The notes below the pieces were generated by a model. It saw nothing but the letters and a program-made list of their open reading frames with translations, did not search any database and had not been told where the DNA came from. Source: Candidatus Neoflavobacterium equi (lineage in GTDB: Bacteria; Bacteroidota; Bacteroidia; Flavobacteriales; Flavobacteriaceae). Taken from it: a stretch of 18,154 bases of DNA. The stretch covers positions 1-18,154 of the forward strand of contig JAGHSS010000113.1 of NCBI GenBank assembly GCA_018065745.1, read 5' to 3'. The position numbers and the translations under genes were made by a program. Shown piece after piece: positions 8,144 to 14,912 of the stretch (position 1 is its first letter; the number at the start of each line of letters is the position of its first letter).

Positions 8144-8265
8144 GGGCGTTGCATCAAATGGCGCTGCGCTTGTTTGCTGCCGGGTCTTCCGCTGTATCTT
8201 TCGTAATGGAAGCATCAGCAAGCTGAGCTTCCTTTCCAAAAGGATGCCGCTACAACCCCTAACGC
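8144..8265 (+). repeat. Structured intergenic repeat element, copy B
   Basis: An element of about 122 bp on the plus strand, GGGCGTT (8144-8150) to AACGC (8261-8265). It shares the 30-base block 8237-8266 with copy A without mismatch, and the central block 8181-8203 with 19 of 23 matches. Stem-loop 1 pairs 8155-8158 with 8173-8176 and GCGC with GCGC inside. Stem-loop 2 pairs 8208-8213 with 8227-8232 and 8216-8219 with 8222-8225. The stems differ in sequence from those of copy A but still pair. It begins 14 bases after the DedA stop codon and ends before that unit's terminator. Confidence 0.85.
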
Positions 8266-8298
8266 AATTCCTTCAAAAAATAAATCAAGATACAGACA

Positions 8299-8331
8299 AG
8301 AGGTCTTTGCATTGCAAGGGCCTCTTTTTTT
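8299..8331 (+). terminator. Terminator of the symporter-DedA unit
   Basis: An outer 5-bp stem (8299-8303 with 8321-8325) and an inner 6-bp stem with an att loop are followed by seven T. It lies downstream of repeat copy B. Confidence 0.8.
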
Positions 8332-8368
8332 GTGGGGCGTTTTAAACCGCTCCGTTTTAAAAAATATT

Positions 8369-8376
8369 TATATTTG
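8369..8376 (+). promoter_or_regulatory. -7 box (TATATTTG) of mtgA
   Basis: TATATTTG matches TAnnTTTG perfectly and ends 19 bases before the mtgA ATG. No clear TTG -33 element precedes it, though a CGTTTTAAA direct repeat lies just upstream. The box sits after the preceding terminator, so mtgA is transcribed on its own. Confidence 0.55.
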
Positions 8377-8395
8377 CTAAAATTAATTAACAACC

Positions 8396-9172
8396 ATGAG
8401 TGCACCTAAAAACAAACCAAACCCGATGGATGCTGTTGCAGACAAGAAAAAAGTGAGTCCCAAGAAAAAGACGGGCGTCAAAAAGTCTTTTGGCAAATGG
8501 CTGTTTCACTTTTGTTTAAAAATCGGCTTGTGGTTTTTTGGGATCAGCATCTTTTTGGTCCTGTTCTTTAAATTTGTTCCGGTGCCTTTTACACCGCTGA
8601 TGTTTGCTCGTGCAGCAGAATTCAAAAAGGAACAAAAAGAAGTGATTTGGAAACACGACTGGGTGCCCATGGATGAAATCTCTTCCAATATGCAGCGTGC
8701 TGTGATTGCAAGTGAGGACGGCTTGTTTTTGACCCACAATGGATTTGACTTTACCGCGATGCAAAAAGCGTTCAAGGGGAATGTCAACGGGAAAAAACTA
8801 AAAGGGGGAAGTACCATCTCCCAGCAAACAGCTAAAAATGTCTTTCTGTGGGAAGGTCGTTCCTACGTTAGAAAAGCATTTGAGGCATATTTTACCGTGT
8901 TGATTGAATTCATCTGGGGGAAGGAGCGCATCATGGAGGTGTATCTGAACTCTATTGAAATGGGGAACGGTATTTATGGGGTGGAAGCAGCAGCCCAATA
9001 TTGGTATGGGAAATCAGCCACTAACCTGACCAAATATGAAGCCGCAGGAATCGCCGCTATTTTGCCGAGTCCGCGCAAGTATAAAGCCACCAATTCCTCC
9101 CGTTATGTCAACGGTAGAAAGGACCGCATTGTGCGCAATATGCGCCATGTACCGGTGCCAACCTATGAATAA
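8396..9172 (+). CDS. mtgA: Monofunctional biosynthetic peptidoglycan glycosyltransferase
   Basis: A 258-residue GT51 enzyme that polymerises lipid II into glycan strands without a transpeptidase domain. A Lys-rich cytoplasmic tail (1-35) precedes one membrane anchor (about 38-58), and the catalytic domain is periplasmic. Motifs in order are IASEDGLFLTHNG with the catalytic base Glu107, KGGSTISQQTAKN (135-147), and KERIMEVYLN with the second Glu171, followed by GIYGVEAAAQYWYGKSA. The length matches MtgA rather than a bifunctional class A PBP, and the frame ends cleanly with no truncated PBP domain after it. The gene stands alone with its own promoter box and a long terminator. Confidence 0.95.
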   Translation: MSAPKNKPNPMDAVADKKKVSPKKKTGVKKSFGKWLFHFCLKIGLWFFGISIFLVLFFKFVPVPFTPLMFARAAEFKKEQKEVIWKHDWVPMDEISSNMQRAVIASEDGLFLTHNGFDFTAMQKAFKGNVNGKKLKGGSTISQQTAKNVFLWEGRSYVRKAFEAYFTVLIEFIWGKERIMEVYLNSIEMGNGIYGVEAAAQYWYGKSATNLTKYEAAGIAAILPSPRKYKATNSSRYVNGRKDRIVRNMRHVPVPTYE

Positions 9173-9196
9173 GAACTAAGTTTTCAAGAAAACAAA

Positions 9197-9218
9197 CTGC
9201 AGATTCATGAATCCGCAG
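9197..9218. repeat. Perfectly paired small hairpin after mtgA
   Basis: CTGC pairs with GCAG and GATTC with GAATC around an AT loop, with one unpaired base on each side. It lacks a T run on the plus strand. On the minus strand it is followed by a T-rich stretch, so it could be a second terminator for the prolyl oligopeptidase gene. Confidence 0.4.
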
Positions 9219-9237
9219 TCCTGTTTACCCAAAATAC

Positions 9238-9295
9238 AAAAGCGATTGATGTCCTTTGTTTCAGTGAAACGCCGTGCATCAATCGCTTTTTTTTT
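9238..9295 (+). terminator. Long hairpin terminator of mtgA
   Basis: A 12-bp perfect stem (9240-9251 with 9277-9288) encloses a 25-base loop that itself contains a GTTTC/GAAAC hairpin. It is followed by nine T at 9287-9295. The A bases on the left give it some bidirectional character, so it may also stop the convergent prolyl oligopeptidase transcript. Confidence 0.85.
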
Positions 9296-9350
9296 GGTGG
9301 TTCAACCTGCAGTCCCGCTTTGGAGACCGCCGGTCAACTCCAGATTATTT

Positions 9351-11465
9351 TTATTTCAACTTGGTCACGCCCATATTGTAAAAGGTAAATGCCAAGATGT
9401 CTGCATTTTCTTGAATGGTTTCTGCAGCAGATTTTCCAGCCCCGTGACCTGCGTTAACCGCAATGCGAATCAAGGTTGGGTTTTTACCTGTCTGCTTTTC
9501 CTGAAGGGCAGCAGCAAATTTGAAACTGTGTGCAGGAACCACACGGTCGTCGTGGTCTCCAGTAGTAACAAGGGTTGCAGGATACTGCACTCCAGCTTTG
9601 ACATTGTGCACAGGAGAATATCCTTTCAAGTAGTTGAACATCTGTGCAGAGTCTTCACTAGTTCCATAGTCATAAGCCCATCCTGCTCCTGCGGTAAACG
9701 TGTGGTAACGCAACATGTCCAAAACGCCAACAGCCGGTAAAGCCACTTGGAACAAGTCTGGACGTTGGGTCATACATGCACCAACCAAAAGCCCTCCATT
9801 AGAACCTCCTTTAATAGCCAAGAATTTTGAGCTGGTATACTTTTCAGCAATCAGGTATTCTGCCGCTGCAATGAAGTCATCAAATACATTCTGTTTCTGC
9901 AACTGCGTTCCAGCAACATGCCATTTTTTTCCATATTCACCACCACCGCGCAAATTGGCTACAGCATATATACCGCCGTTTTCCATCCACAAGGCATTGG
10001 CAATACTGAAAGCTGGTGTCAAACTGATGTTGAAACCACCGTATGCATACAGCATGGTTGGGTTTTTTCCATCCAATTTAGTGCCTTTCTTATAAGAGAT
10101 CACCATGGGAACCTTTGTCCCGTCTTTTGAGGTATAAAACACCTGTTTTGACTCGTATTGGTCTGTGTTAAAGTCCAACTTTGGCTGTTGGTAAACCTGA
10201 GATGCTCCAGTTTTTGGATCATAGCTGTAAATGCTTCCCGGAGTGATGTAATTGGTGAAAGAGTAATACAAGATTTTGTCTTCTTCTTCTCCGCCAACAC
10301 CACTAACAGTACCCACGCCAGGCAATTTTACTTCGCGAATCAACTGACCTGCAAAATTGTATTGTTTAACCACACTCACGGCGTCCTTCATATAATGCGT
10401 GAACAAATAGCCCCCACCTGTACTTGGTGTCAATACCTGTTCTGTTTCGCGAATTAAAACCTTCCAGTTTTGCGGCTGAGGTTTTTTGGCGTCCACTGTA
10501 ACGATCTTTGAATTTGGCGCGTCCAAATCAGTCTCAATAAACAACGTGCTTCCCTCTGTGTGAATGACACTGCTTGAGAAGTCAAAATCTTTGACGATGG
10601 TCACAAAGGGTGCGTCTGCTTTGTTTAAGTCTTTGATGTACAACTCATTTCCATAGGTCGCGTTGGCAGCAGAAACAATCAGGTAGTTGTTGTCTTTAGT
10701 TACAGATCCTGAAACATATCTGCGTTTCAAATCCCCACCAAAAACCAAGACATCCTCAGTTTGAGCCGTTCCCATTTTGTGGTAGTACAATTTGTGTTGA
10801 TCTGTCTTTGCAGACAACTCACTTCCGGTTGGTTTGTCATAGCTGGAATAATAAAAACCATCGTTCTTATACCAAGAGATGCCGCTAAATTTAACGTCGT
10901 TCAAGGTTTGTCCCAACTGTTTTTTAGTAGCCACATCCAGCACAATAACCTTGTTCCAGTCGCTTCCTCCTTCAGAGATAGAGTAAGCCACCGTTTTGTA
11001 GTCTTCAGAAAAAGACAATCCCGTCATAGAAGTTGAACCGTCTTTTGAAAAGGTGTTGGGATCCAAGAAAACTTCCTCCAGCCCCTTGTTGTCTTTTCTG
11101 TATAATACGGACTGGTTTTGCAGTCCTGAATTTTTGTAGAAGTAGGTAAATTCCCCTTTGGTGAAAGGCGCGCCAATTTTCTCATAGTTCCACATTTTTT
11201 CCATGCGGTCCTTTAGTGTCTTTCTGTATGGAATTTGAGAAAGAAATCCGTTGGTTACTTTGTTTTGAGCAATCACCCATGATTCTGTTTCTTTAGATCT
11301 GTCGTCCTCCAACCAGCGGTAAGGATCTGGAACAGCCTGTCCAAAATAGGTATCTGTTTGTTGTATCTGTTTGGTTTCTGGATACTGCATTTTCTTTGTT
11401 GATTTTTGTTGAGCATTGACGGCTAGGCTGCAAATGACAGCCAAGGATGTTACATAATGTTTCAT
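9351..11465 (-). CDS. Secreted prolyl oligopeptidase (S9A)
   Basis: A 704-residue post-proline endopeptidase. Residues 1-18 are a signal peptide ending in VNAQ, as in the periplasmic flavobacterial enzymes. The N-terminal cap helix DPYRWLEDD (about 47-55) is the S9A signature. A seven-bladed propeller follows. The hydrolase domain has Ser555 in GGSNGG, Asp640 in GDHDDRVVP and His674 in NAGHG, close in position to the porcine enzyme triad. It cleaves short peptides on the carboxyl side of proline. The gene is convergent with mtgA and is preceded by the terminator of the lipoprotein operon, so it is probably a single-gene unit. A box TATCTTAG on the minus strand (11496-11503) is one base off TAnnTTTG and may be its promoter. 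Confidence 0.95.
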   Translation of the reverse strand: MKHYVTSLAVICSLAVNAQQKSTKKMQYPETKQIQQTDTYFGQAVPDPYRWLEDDRSKETESWVIAQNKVTNGFLSQIPYRKTLKDRMEKMWNYEKIGAPFTKGEFTYFYKNSGLQNQSVLYRKDNKGLEEVFLDPNTFSKDGSTSMTGLSFSEDYKTVAYSISEGGSDWNKVIVLDVATKKQLGQTLNDVKFSGISWYKNDGFYYSSYDKPTGSELSAKTDQHKLYYHKMGTAQTEDVLVFGGDLKRRYVSGSVTKDNNYLIVSAANATYGNELYIKDLNKADAPFVTIVKDFDFSSSVIHTEGSTLFIETDLDAPNSKIVTVDAKKPQPQNWKVLIRETEQVLTPSTGGGYLFTHYMKDAVSVVKQYNFAGQLIREVKLPGVGTVSGVGGEEEDKILYYSFTNYITPGSIYSYDPKTGASQVYQQPKLDFNTDQYESKQVFYTSKDGTKVPMVISYKKGTKLDGKNPTMLYAYGGFNISLTPAFSIANALWMENGGIYAVANLRGGGEYGKKWHVAGTQLQKQNVFDDFIAAAEYLIAEKYTSSKFLAIKGGSNGGLLVGACMTQRPDLFQVALPAVGVLDMLRYHTFTAGAGWAYDYGTSEDSAQMFNYLKGYSPVHNVKAGVQYPATLVTTGDHDDRVVPAHSFKFAAALQEKQTGKNPTLIRIAVNAGHGAGKSAAETIQENADILAFTFYNMGVTKLK

Positions 11466-11513
11466 AGCCTTGTTGATTTTTTTTAATTAGCCTGACTAAG
11501 ATAAGGATTATTT

Positions 11514-11546
11514 AAAAAAGAAAGACCGTCTTTGTGAGACGGTCTT
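11514..11546 (-). terminator. Terminator of the TonB receptor / lipoprotein operon
   Basis: A perfect 10-bp stem (11522-11531 with 11537-11546) with a 5-base loop is followed on the minus strand by a T-rich tail. It begins five bases after the lipoprotein stop codon. Confidence 0.85.
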
Positions 11547-11551
11547 CTGTT

Positions 11552-12022
11552 TTATCCGTGGTGGTGCTCTTCAGCATCTTCACCAATGTAAATTTCTACA
11601 AATATTTGGGCTTGATTTCCCGCCTTGTCCAAGGCAAAAATACCCAAGTGGTAATGTCCTTCTGTAAACGGCAGTGCATTGCTGCCCACCAACGGGATGT
11701 CTATGTGGTGGTGAAATTCGTGCAATCTTTGATTGGCAGGAATTTGAAAGGTTTCCTCATACTGAAAGAAATTTTCCTGAGACGTCTTTGCGTGTGAATG
11801 ACCGTCTTCAGCGCTGTGAATTTCCACCTTGTAATTGGACAGTTCCACGTTGTCAGTGATCAATCCTTCCAAGTGAATTTCTGAACCGGGCTTAAAGCTT
11901 TCGTGATCTTCAGGCTCCAAAAGGGTGATAACAGGTTTTTCTGTATCTAGGTTGGCATCGCTTGAACAATTGGTTAATCCCAAAGCTAGGGATGCGATCA
12001 AAATCATTTTTGTCATTTTCAT
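11552..12022 (-). CDS. Histidine-rich lipoprotein, DUF4625-like
   Basis: A 156-residue lipoprotein. The signal peptide ends in a lipobox LTNC with acylated Cys19, followed by SSD, so it is probably carried to the outer membrane. The mature part reads as one immunoglobulin-like beta domain (KPVITLLEPED ... FALDKAGNQAQIFVEIYIG) resembling DUF4625 proteins of Bacteroidota. It holds 14 histidines, with clusters GHSH, HEFHHH, GHYH and a C-terminal EEHHHG, and many acidic residues. This suggests metal binding, which is inference. It follows the TonB receptor by 43 bases with no terminator between, so it is very likely co-transcribed and may be a surface or periplasmic partner of that receptor. A second ATG two codons in (12016) is an alternative start. 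Confidence 0.82.
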   Translation of the reverse strand: MKMTKMILIASLALGLTNCSSDANLDTEKPVITLLEPEDHESFKPGSEIHLEGLITDNVELSNYKVEIHSAEDGHSHAKTSQENFFQYEETFQIPANQRLHEFHHHIDIPLVGSNALPFTEGHYHLGIFALDKAGNQAQIFVEIYIGEDAEEHHHG

Positions 12023-12065
12023 GTTACTTTTTTTTAAAGGTTATTAGCGTGTATTCTGGCGTGTA

Positions 12066-14429
12066 CTAAAAAGGTATTTGAACGGTGAGCTGTATGTTTC
12101 TGCCCAACTCAGGCAGTTCAATCGCGCGGTAAAAACTGCTGTGATTGTAATATTTGGCATCTGTTATATTGCTGATCTGAAGGGTGGCATTCCATTGGAA
12201 TGATCCCCATTGAAACTGTGCTTGCGCTCCGGCACCATAAGTTTGATATCCTGGAGTAATGGCTTCATTTTGCGCAATACGCTCCTGTTTGGCTACCCAT
12301 TTTCCCTGCAAGTACACACTGCTTTTTGGTATAAAACGCGTTTGGTTGAATTGGTAATTCACTTTTGCAAATACATTGTTTGCCGGCGTGAAGGGCAAGG
12401 GATAATTGGTGGCAGCGTTGCCACTGCGTTGGCTGTTGTAAATGAATTCCAGAATGGCAGAAGCGCTCCAGTGCTCCCCAAAATTCTTTGCTGCAGCCAA
12501 CTCAAATCCAGTCAACATCGCTTTAGATTGCGCATATTGATAGATCTGACCTCCGTGCGGCAAGATGGAAAATTGTCCGCTGGGTTTCAAATACAGGTAA
12601 TTGTCAAAATAGTACAGATAGGGACTAAAATCTACCTTCCAACGGTGTTGGTCATAGGTGATCTTTGAATCAACTACCCATCCTTTTTCAGGGTTGAGGT
12701 TGGCGTCTCCTTGTTCGTGTCTAAAAGCCCCGTGGTGAATCCCGTTGGCGCCCAATTCAATGGCTGTGGGAATTCTAAAATTGGTTCCCATGTTTAGTGA
12801 CCACTGCCAATGTGGCGCTACGTCCATTCCCAATCCCACAGAGGCGTTAAACGCATGAAAGTCTTTGTTAATGGCTGGGGTACGGTTGGCATAATAGTTG
12901 GCGATTGCCGTTGATTTCCCAAGACCGATCAGGTAGTCATATAAGGTCGTGTCAAAATAAGACGCTACTTTAATGTTGGATTGGTCTGCTCTAATTCCCC
13001 CCTCCAAATGCAGTTTGTCATTGACCTGATATTCGTGGATCAAAAAAGCAGCCGCACTTTTCTTGTCATAGTTGGGCAGTAAATAGCTGTATCCTTTACT
13101 TCTGTTGTATTGGTACTGGTATACTGCACCCACTTTGGTTTGATGTGCCTCATTCCAATGTTGGGTATAAGTGGCAGTTTGATCCAGTGTCTGCAGGACA
13201 AAGTCCAATTCCAAATCCGGGTTTTTTAACGGAGCAGTTTGGTTGCTGTAGTGGGTGTGAAAAGCACTCCACTCTTGTCTGTGGTTGTTTTGATACCCCA
13301 GGTTAAACGCCAGCTGACTGTTTTTGAAAAACAAGACATGCTCATTGATGACTTTCAGGTGGTTTACCTCCTGGAAGGGAAAATCAATATTGCGGTGGTT
13401 GCCGTCAGGCGCTACAGCGCTTACAGAAGGCACACCATGTGCTCCTGGAAAAAATCCAGCCTTGGTTTGGTTGTTTGATATGTTGAGTACCGTTTTGTAA
13501 TGTTGTTGTTCAAAGCCCAATTGCAACGCCATGTTTTGGTCTCTCCCCGCCGTGTTTTTGACGTGGTGATCATAGATCGGGAGTAGGGTGTTGAGGTATT
13601 TTATTTGATTGGCAGGCACTTTGTAGTCCGCATAATCAATATAAGTGGCATTGAATTTATAGTAAAAAGAGTTGATGCGTTGTTTGAGGTGCACATTGGC
13701 TCCCACAGATTGGTTTACTGAAGCATATAAGGCTGTGAACCTACCGCTGATGACGGTGTCCTTTGGCGCCGCATTGTTGTCAATTTGGATGACCCCAGCC
13801 ATGGCGTCAGAACCGTAAGCTATGGCTGCAGCACCTTTGATGATGTTCACCTTTTCAGTGTTGAACGCATCAATTTCCAGTCCGTGGTCTGCCCCCCATT
13901 GTTGTCCTTCTTGTTTGACTCCATTCTCAGAAACGGCCACGCGGTTCAAGCCCAACCCTCTGATGATGGGTTTGGATTGACCAGCTCCAATACTTGATGC
14001 ATTCACTCCCGCCAGGTTCTCTAGTGATTTGGCAAATGATCCCGCATAGTTGTCGGTTATGTATTTCTGACTGACCTTTTCTTGGTTTTTGGTCTGAATG
14101 GGTTGGCTGTTGATGCCAATAACCAATTCATCCAATTCCTTGGAAGTTTGGTGGAGTGTAATTTGCAATTTTACAGACGGCTTGAGTTGAATCAAGGTGT
14201 CTTTGCTGTGGTATCCCGGATGACTTAGCGTCAGTCTGTTGGATTTTTGATTTTGAGTTTGCAGCACAAATTGTCCACGTGCGTCTGTTGCAGTTTCAGA
14301 ACTACCCAAATGTACATGAGCACCTTGTAACGGGTGACCTTGTGAATTGGTAAGTGTACCTGAAACAGTAGTTTGCGCGTGAGAATTTAATGCCAGTATT
14401 AAGAATAATACAAGAGTAGGGAAACGCAT
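12066..14429 (-). CDS. TonB-dependent outer-membrane receptor, putative metal uptake
   Basis: A 787-residue receptor. Residues 1-19 are a signal peptide. Residues 20-95 form a CarboxypepD_reg-like beta sandwich (VSGTLTNSQGHPLQGAHV). The plug (about 105-225) carries KPIIRGLGLNRV, QWGADHGLEID (177-187) and IKGAAAIAYGSDAMAGVI. The rest is a 22-strand barrel ending in the outer-membrane C-terminal Phe. There is no SusD partner next door, which argues against a glycan system. The plug and the GDANLNPEKG segment resemble the receptors usually linked to small metals or chelates, and loops such as FHTHYSN and IHHGAFRHEQ are rich in histidine. Together with the His-rich lipoprotein downstream and the small His/Cys protein upstream this suggests zinc or copper uptake; the substrate is inference. 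Confidence 0.92.
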   Translation of the reverse strand: MRFPTLVLFLILALNSHAQTTVSGTLTNSQGHPLQGAHVHLGSSETATDARGQFVLQTQNQKSNRLTLSHPGYHSKDTLIQLKPSVKLQITLHQTSKELDELVIGINSQPIQTKNQEKVSQKYITDNYAGSFAKSLENLAGVNASSIGAGQSKPIIRGLGLNRVAVSENGVKQEGQQWGADHGLEIDAFNTEKVNIIKGAAAIAYGSDAMAGVIQIDNNAAPKDTVISGRFTALYASVNQSVGANVHLKQRINSFYYKFNATYIDYADYKVPANQIKYLNTLLPIYDHHVKNTAGRDQNMALQLGFEQQHYKTVLNISNNQTKAGFFPGAHGVPSVSAVAPDGNHRNIDFPFQEVNHLKVINEHVLFFKNSQLAFNLGYQNNHRQEWSAFHTHYSNQTAPLKNPDLELDFVLQTLDQTATYTQHWNEAHQTKVGAVYQYQYNRSKGYSYLLPNYDKKSAAAFLIHEYQVNDKLHLEGGIRADQSNIKVASYFDTTLYDYLIGLGKSTAIANYYANRTPAINKDFHAFNASVGLGMDVAPHWQWSLNMGTNFRIPTAIELGANGIHHGAFRHEQGDANLNPEKGWVVDSKITYDQHRWKVDFSPYLYYFDNYLYLKPSGQFSILPHGGQIYQYAQSKAMLTGFELAAAKNFGEHWSASAILEFIYNSQRSGNAATNYPLPFTPANNVFAKVNYQFNQTRFIPKSSVYLQGKWVAKQERIAQNEAITPGYQTYGAGAQAQFQWGSFQWNATLQISNITDAKYYNHSSFYRAIELPELGRNIQLTVQIPF

Positions 14430-14436
14430 AGTTTAC

Positions 14437-14450
14437 TATTTATATAAATA
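14437..14450. promoter_or_regulatory. 14-base perfect palindrome upstream of the TonB receptor
   Basis: TATTTATATAAATA lies 8 bases before the receptor ATG. A second, weaker inverted repeat (GATTAC with GTAACC, 14460-14475) lies just upstream. Either could be an operator or a leader hairpin. The AT-rich palindrome could arise by chance, and no clear TAnnTTTG box was found here. Confidence 0.25.
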
Positions 14451-14487
14451 CAATGGGCCGATTACCTGAGTAACCAGCGAAAAAATA

Positions 14488-14856
14488 TTATGTAAATAGG
14501 TGTTGAGGCGGACCTCTAAGTTTGAGATTTAAGACAATATTTGCCTGCCACTGTGCCGCGATAAGGGCGCTTTGACGTGGTTGAATATTGGATTGAAGTG
14601 TTTGTATCTCCAGCGGAGAAACATTGATATAGGCACTGAAAATGTAGTCACAAATGCTACAGTCGTCCCCATCATTGTGGTTGTCTTTGTGAATATCATC
14701 TGCGTCTGAAGCCGTTGTAGCGTCAGCGAGTTCCAGGTGATGTCCCTCATTAACGAAATTGTAAAAGTGCTGCATTTTGTGCACAGGCTGAACCAACACG
14801 GCAAAGAACAGTGTTGTTAAGAGCAGGCATTTTGTGAAGAAACTTTTACTTTTCAT
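14488..14856 (-). CDS. Small secreted His/Cys protein, DUF2946-like
   Basis: A 122-residue protein with an N-terminal hydrophobic helix (about 10-24) that works as a signal or anchor. The middle region is acidic and histidine-rich (NEGHHLELADATT, DIHKDNHNDGDD) and leads into CSIC (Cys66 and Cys69), after which the chain is mostly ordinary. The CxxC after an acidic His-rich stretch resembles DUF2946-type proteins that sit next to TonB receptors; I recognise the type rather than a precise family. I chose the ATG at 14856 over the upstream ATG at 14985 because the longer form would overlap the MFS gene and its terminator, and because the signal helix begins directly after 14856. It precedes the receptor by 58 bases in the same direction and is likely the first gene of the operon. 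Confidence 0.75.
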   Translation of the reverse strand: MKSKSFFTKCLLLTTLFFAVLVQPVHKMQHFYNFVNEGHHLELADATTASDADDIHKDNHNDGDDCSICDYIFSAYINVSPLEIQTLQSNIQPRQSALIAAQWQANIVLNLKLRGPPQHLFT

Positions 14857-14861
14857 TGGTT

Positions 14862-14892
14862 CAAAGATAAAAAAAAGGATTGGCAAAGCCAA
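14862..14892 (-). promoter_or_regulatory. Promoter of the small His/Cys gene, overlapping a terminator
   Basis: On the minus strand TTG (14890-14892) is followed after 20 bases by TATCTTTG (14862-14869), a perfect TAnnTTTG box. The box ends five bases before the ATG at 14856. The -33 element lies inside the MFS terminator stem, and the T run of that terminator fills the spacer. Confidence 0.6.
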
Positions 14893-14899
14893 TCCTTTT
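14869..14899 (-). terminator. Terminator of the MFS transporter gene
   Basis: A perfect 12-bp stem (14873-14884 with 14888-14899) with a 3-base loop is followed on the minus strand by eight T. It starts 13 bases after the MFS stop codon. Confidence 0.88.
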
Positions 14900-14912
14900 G
14901 TATAAAATGCTG

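Noticed and set aside
8335..8345. GGGGCGTTTT resembling the 5' end of the repeat element
   Set aside because: Neither the central block nor the 30-base end block follows, so it is not counted as a third copy.
12049..12066. GCGTGTA direct repeat (12-base period) between the TonB receptor and the lipoprotein gene
   Set aside because: Only two short units are present, one of which overlaps the receptor stop region; chance is likely.
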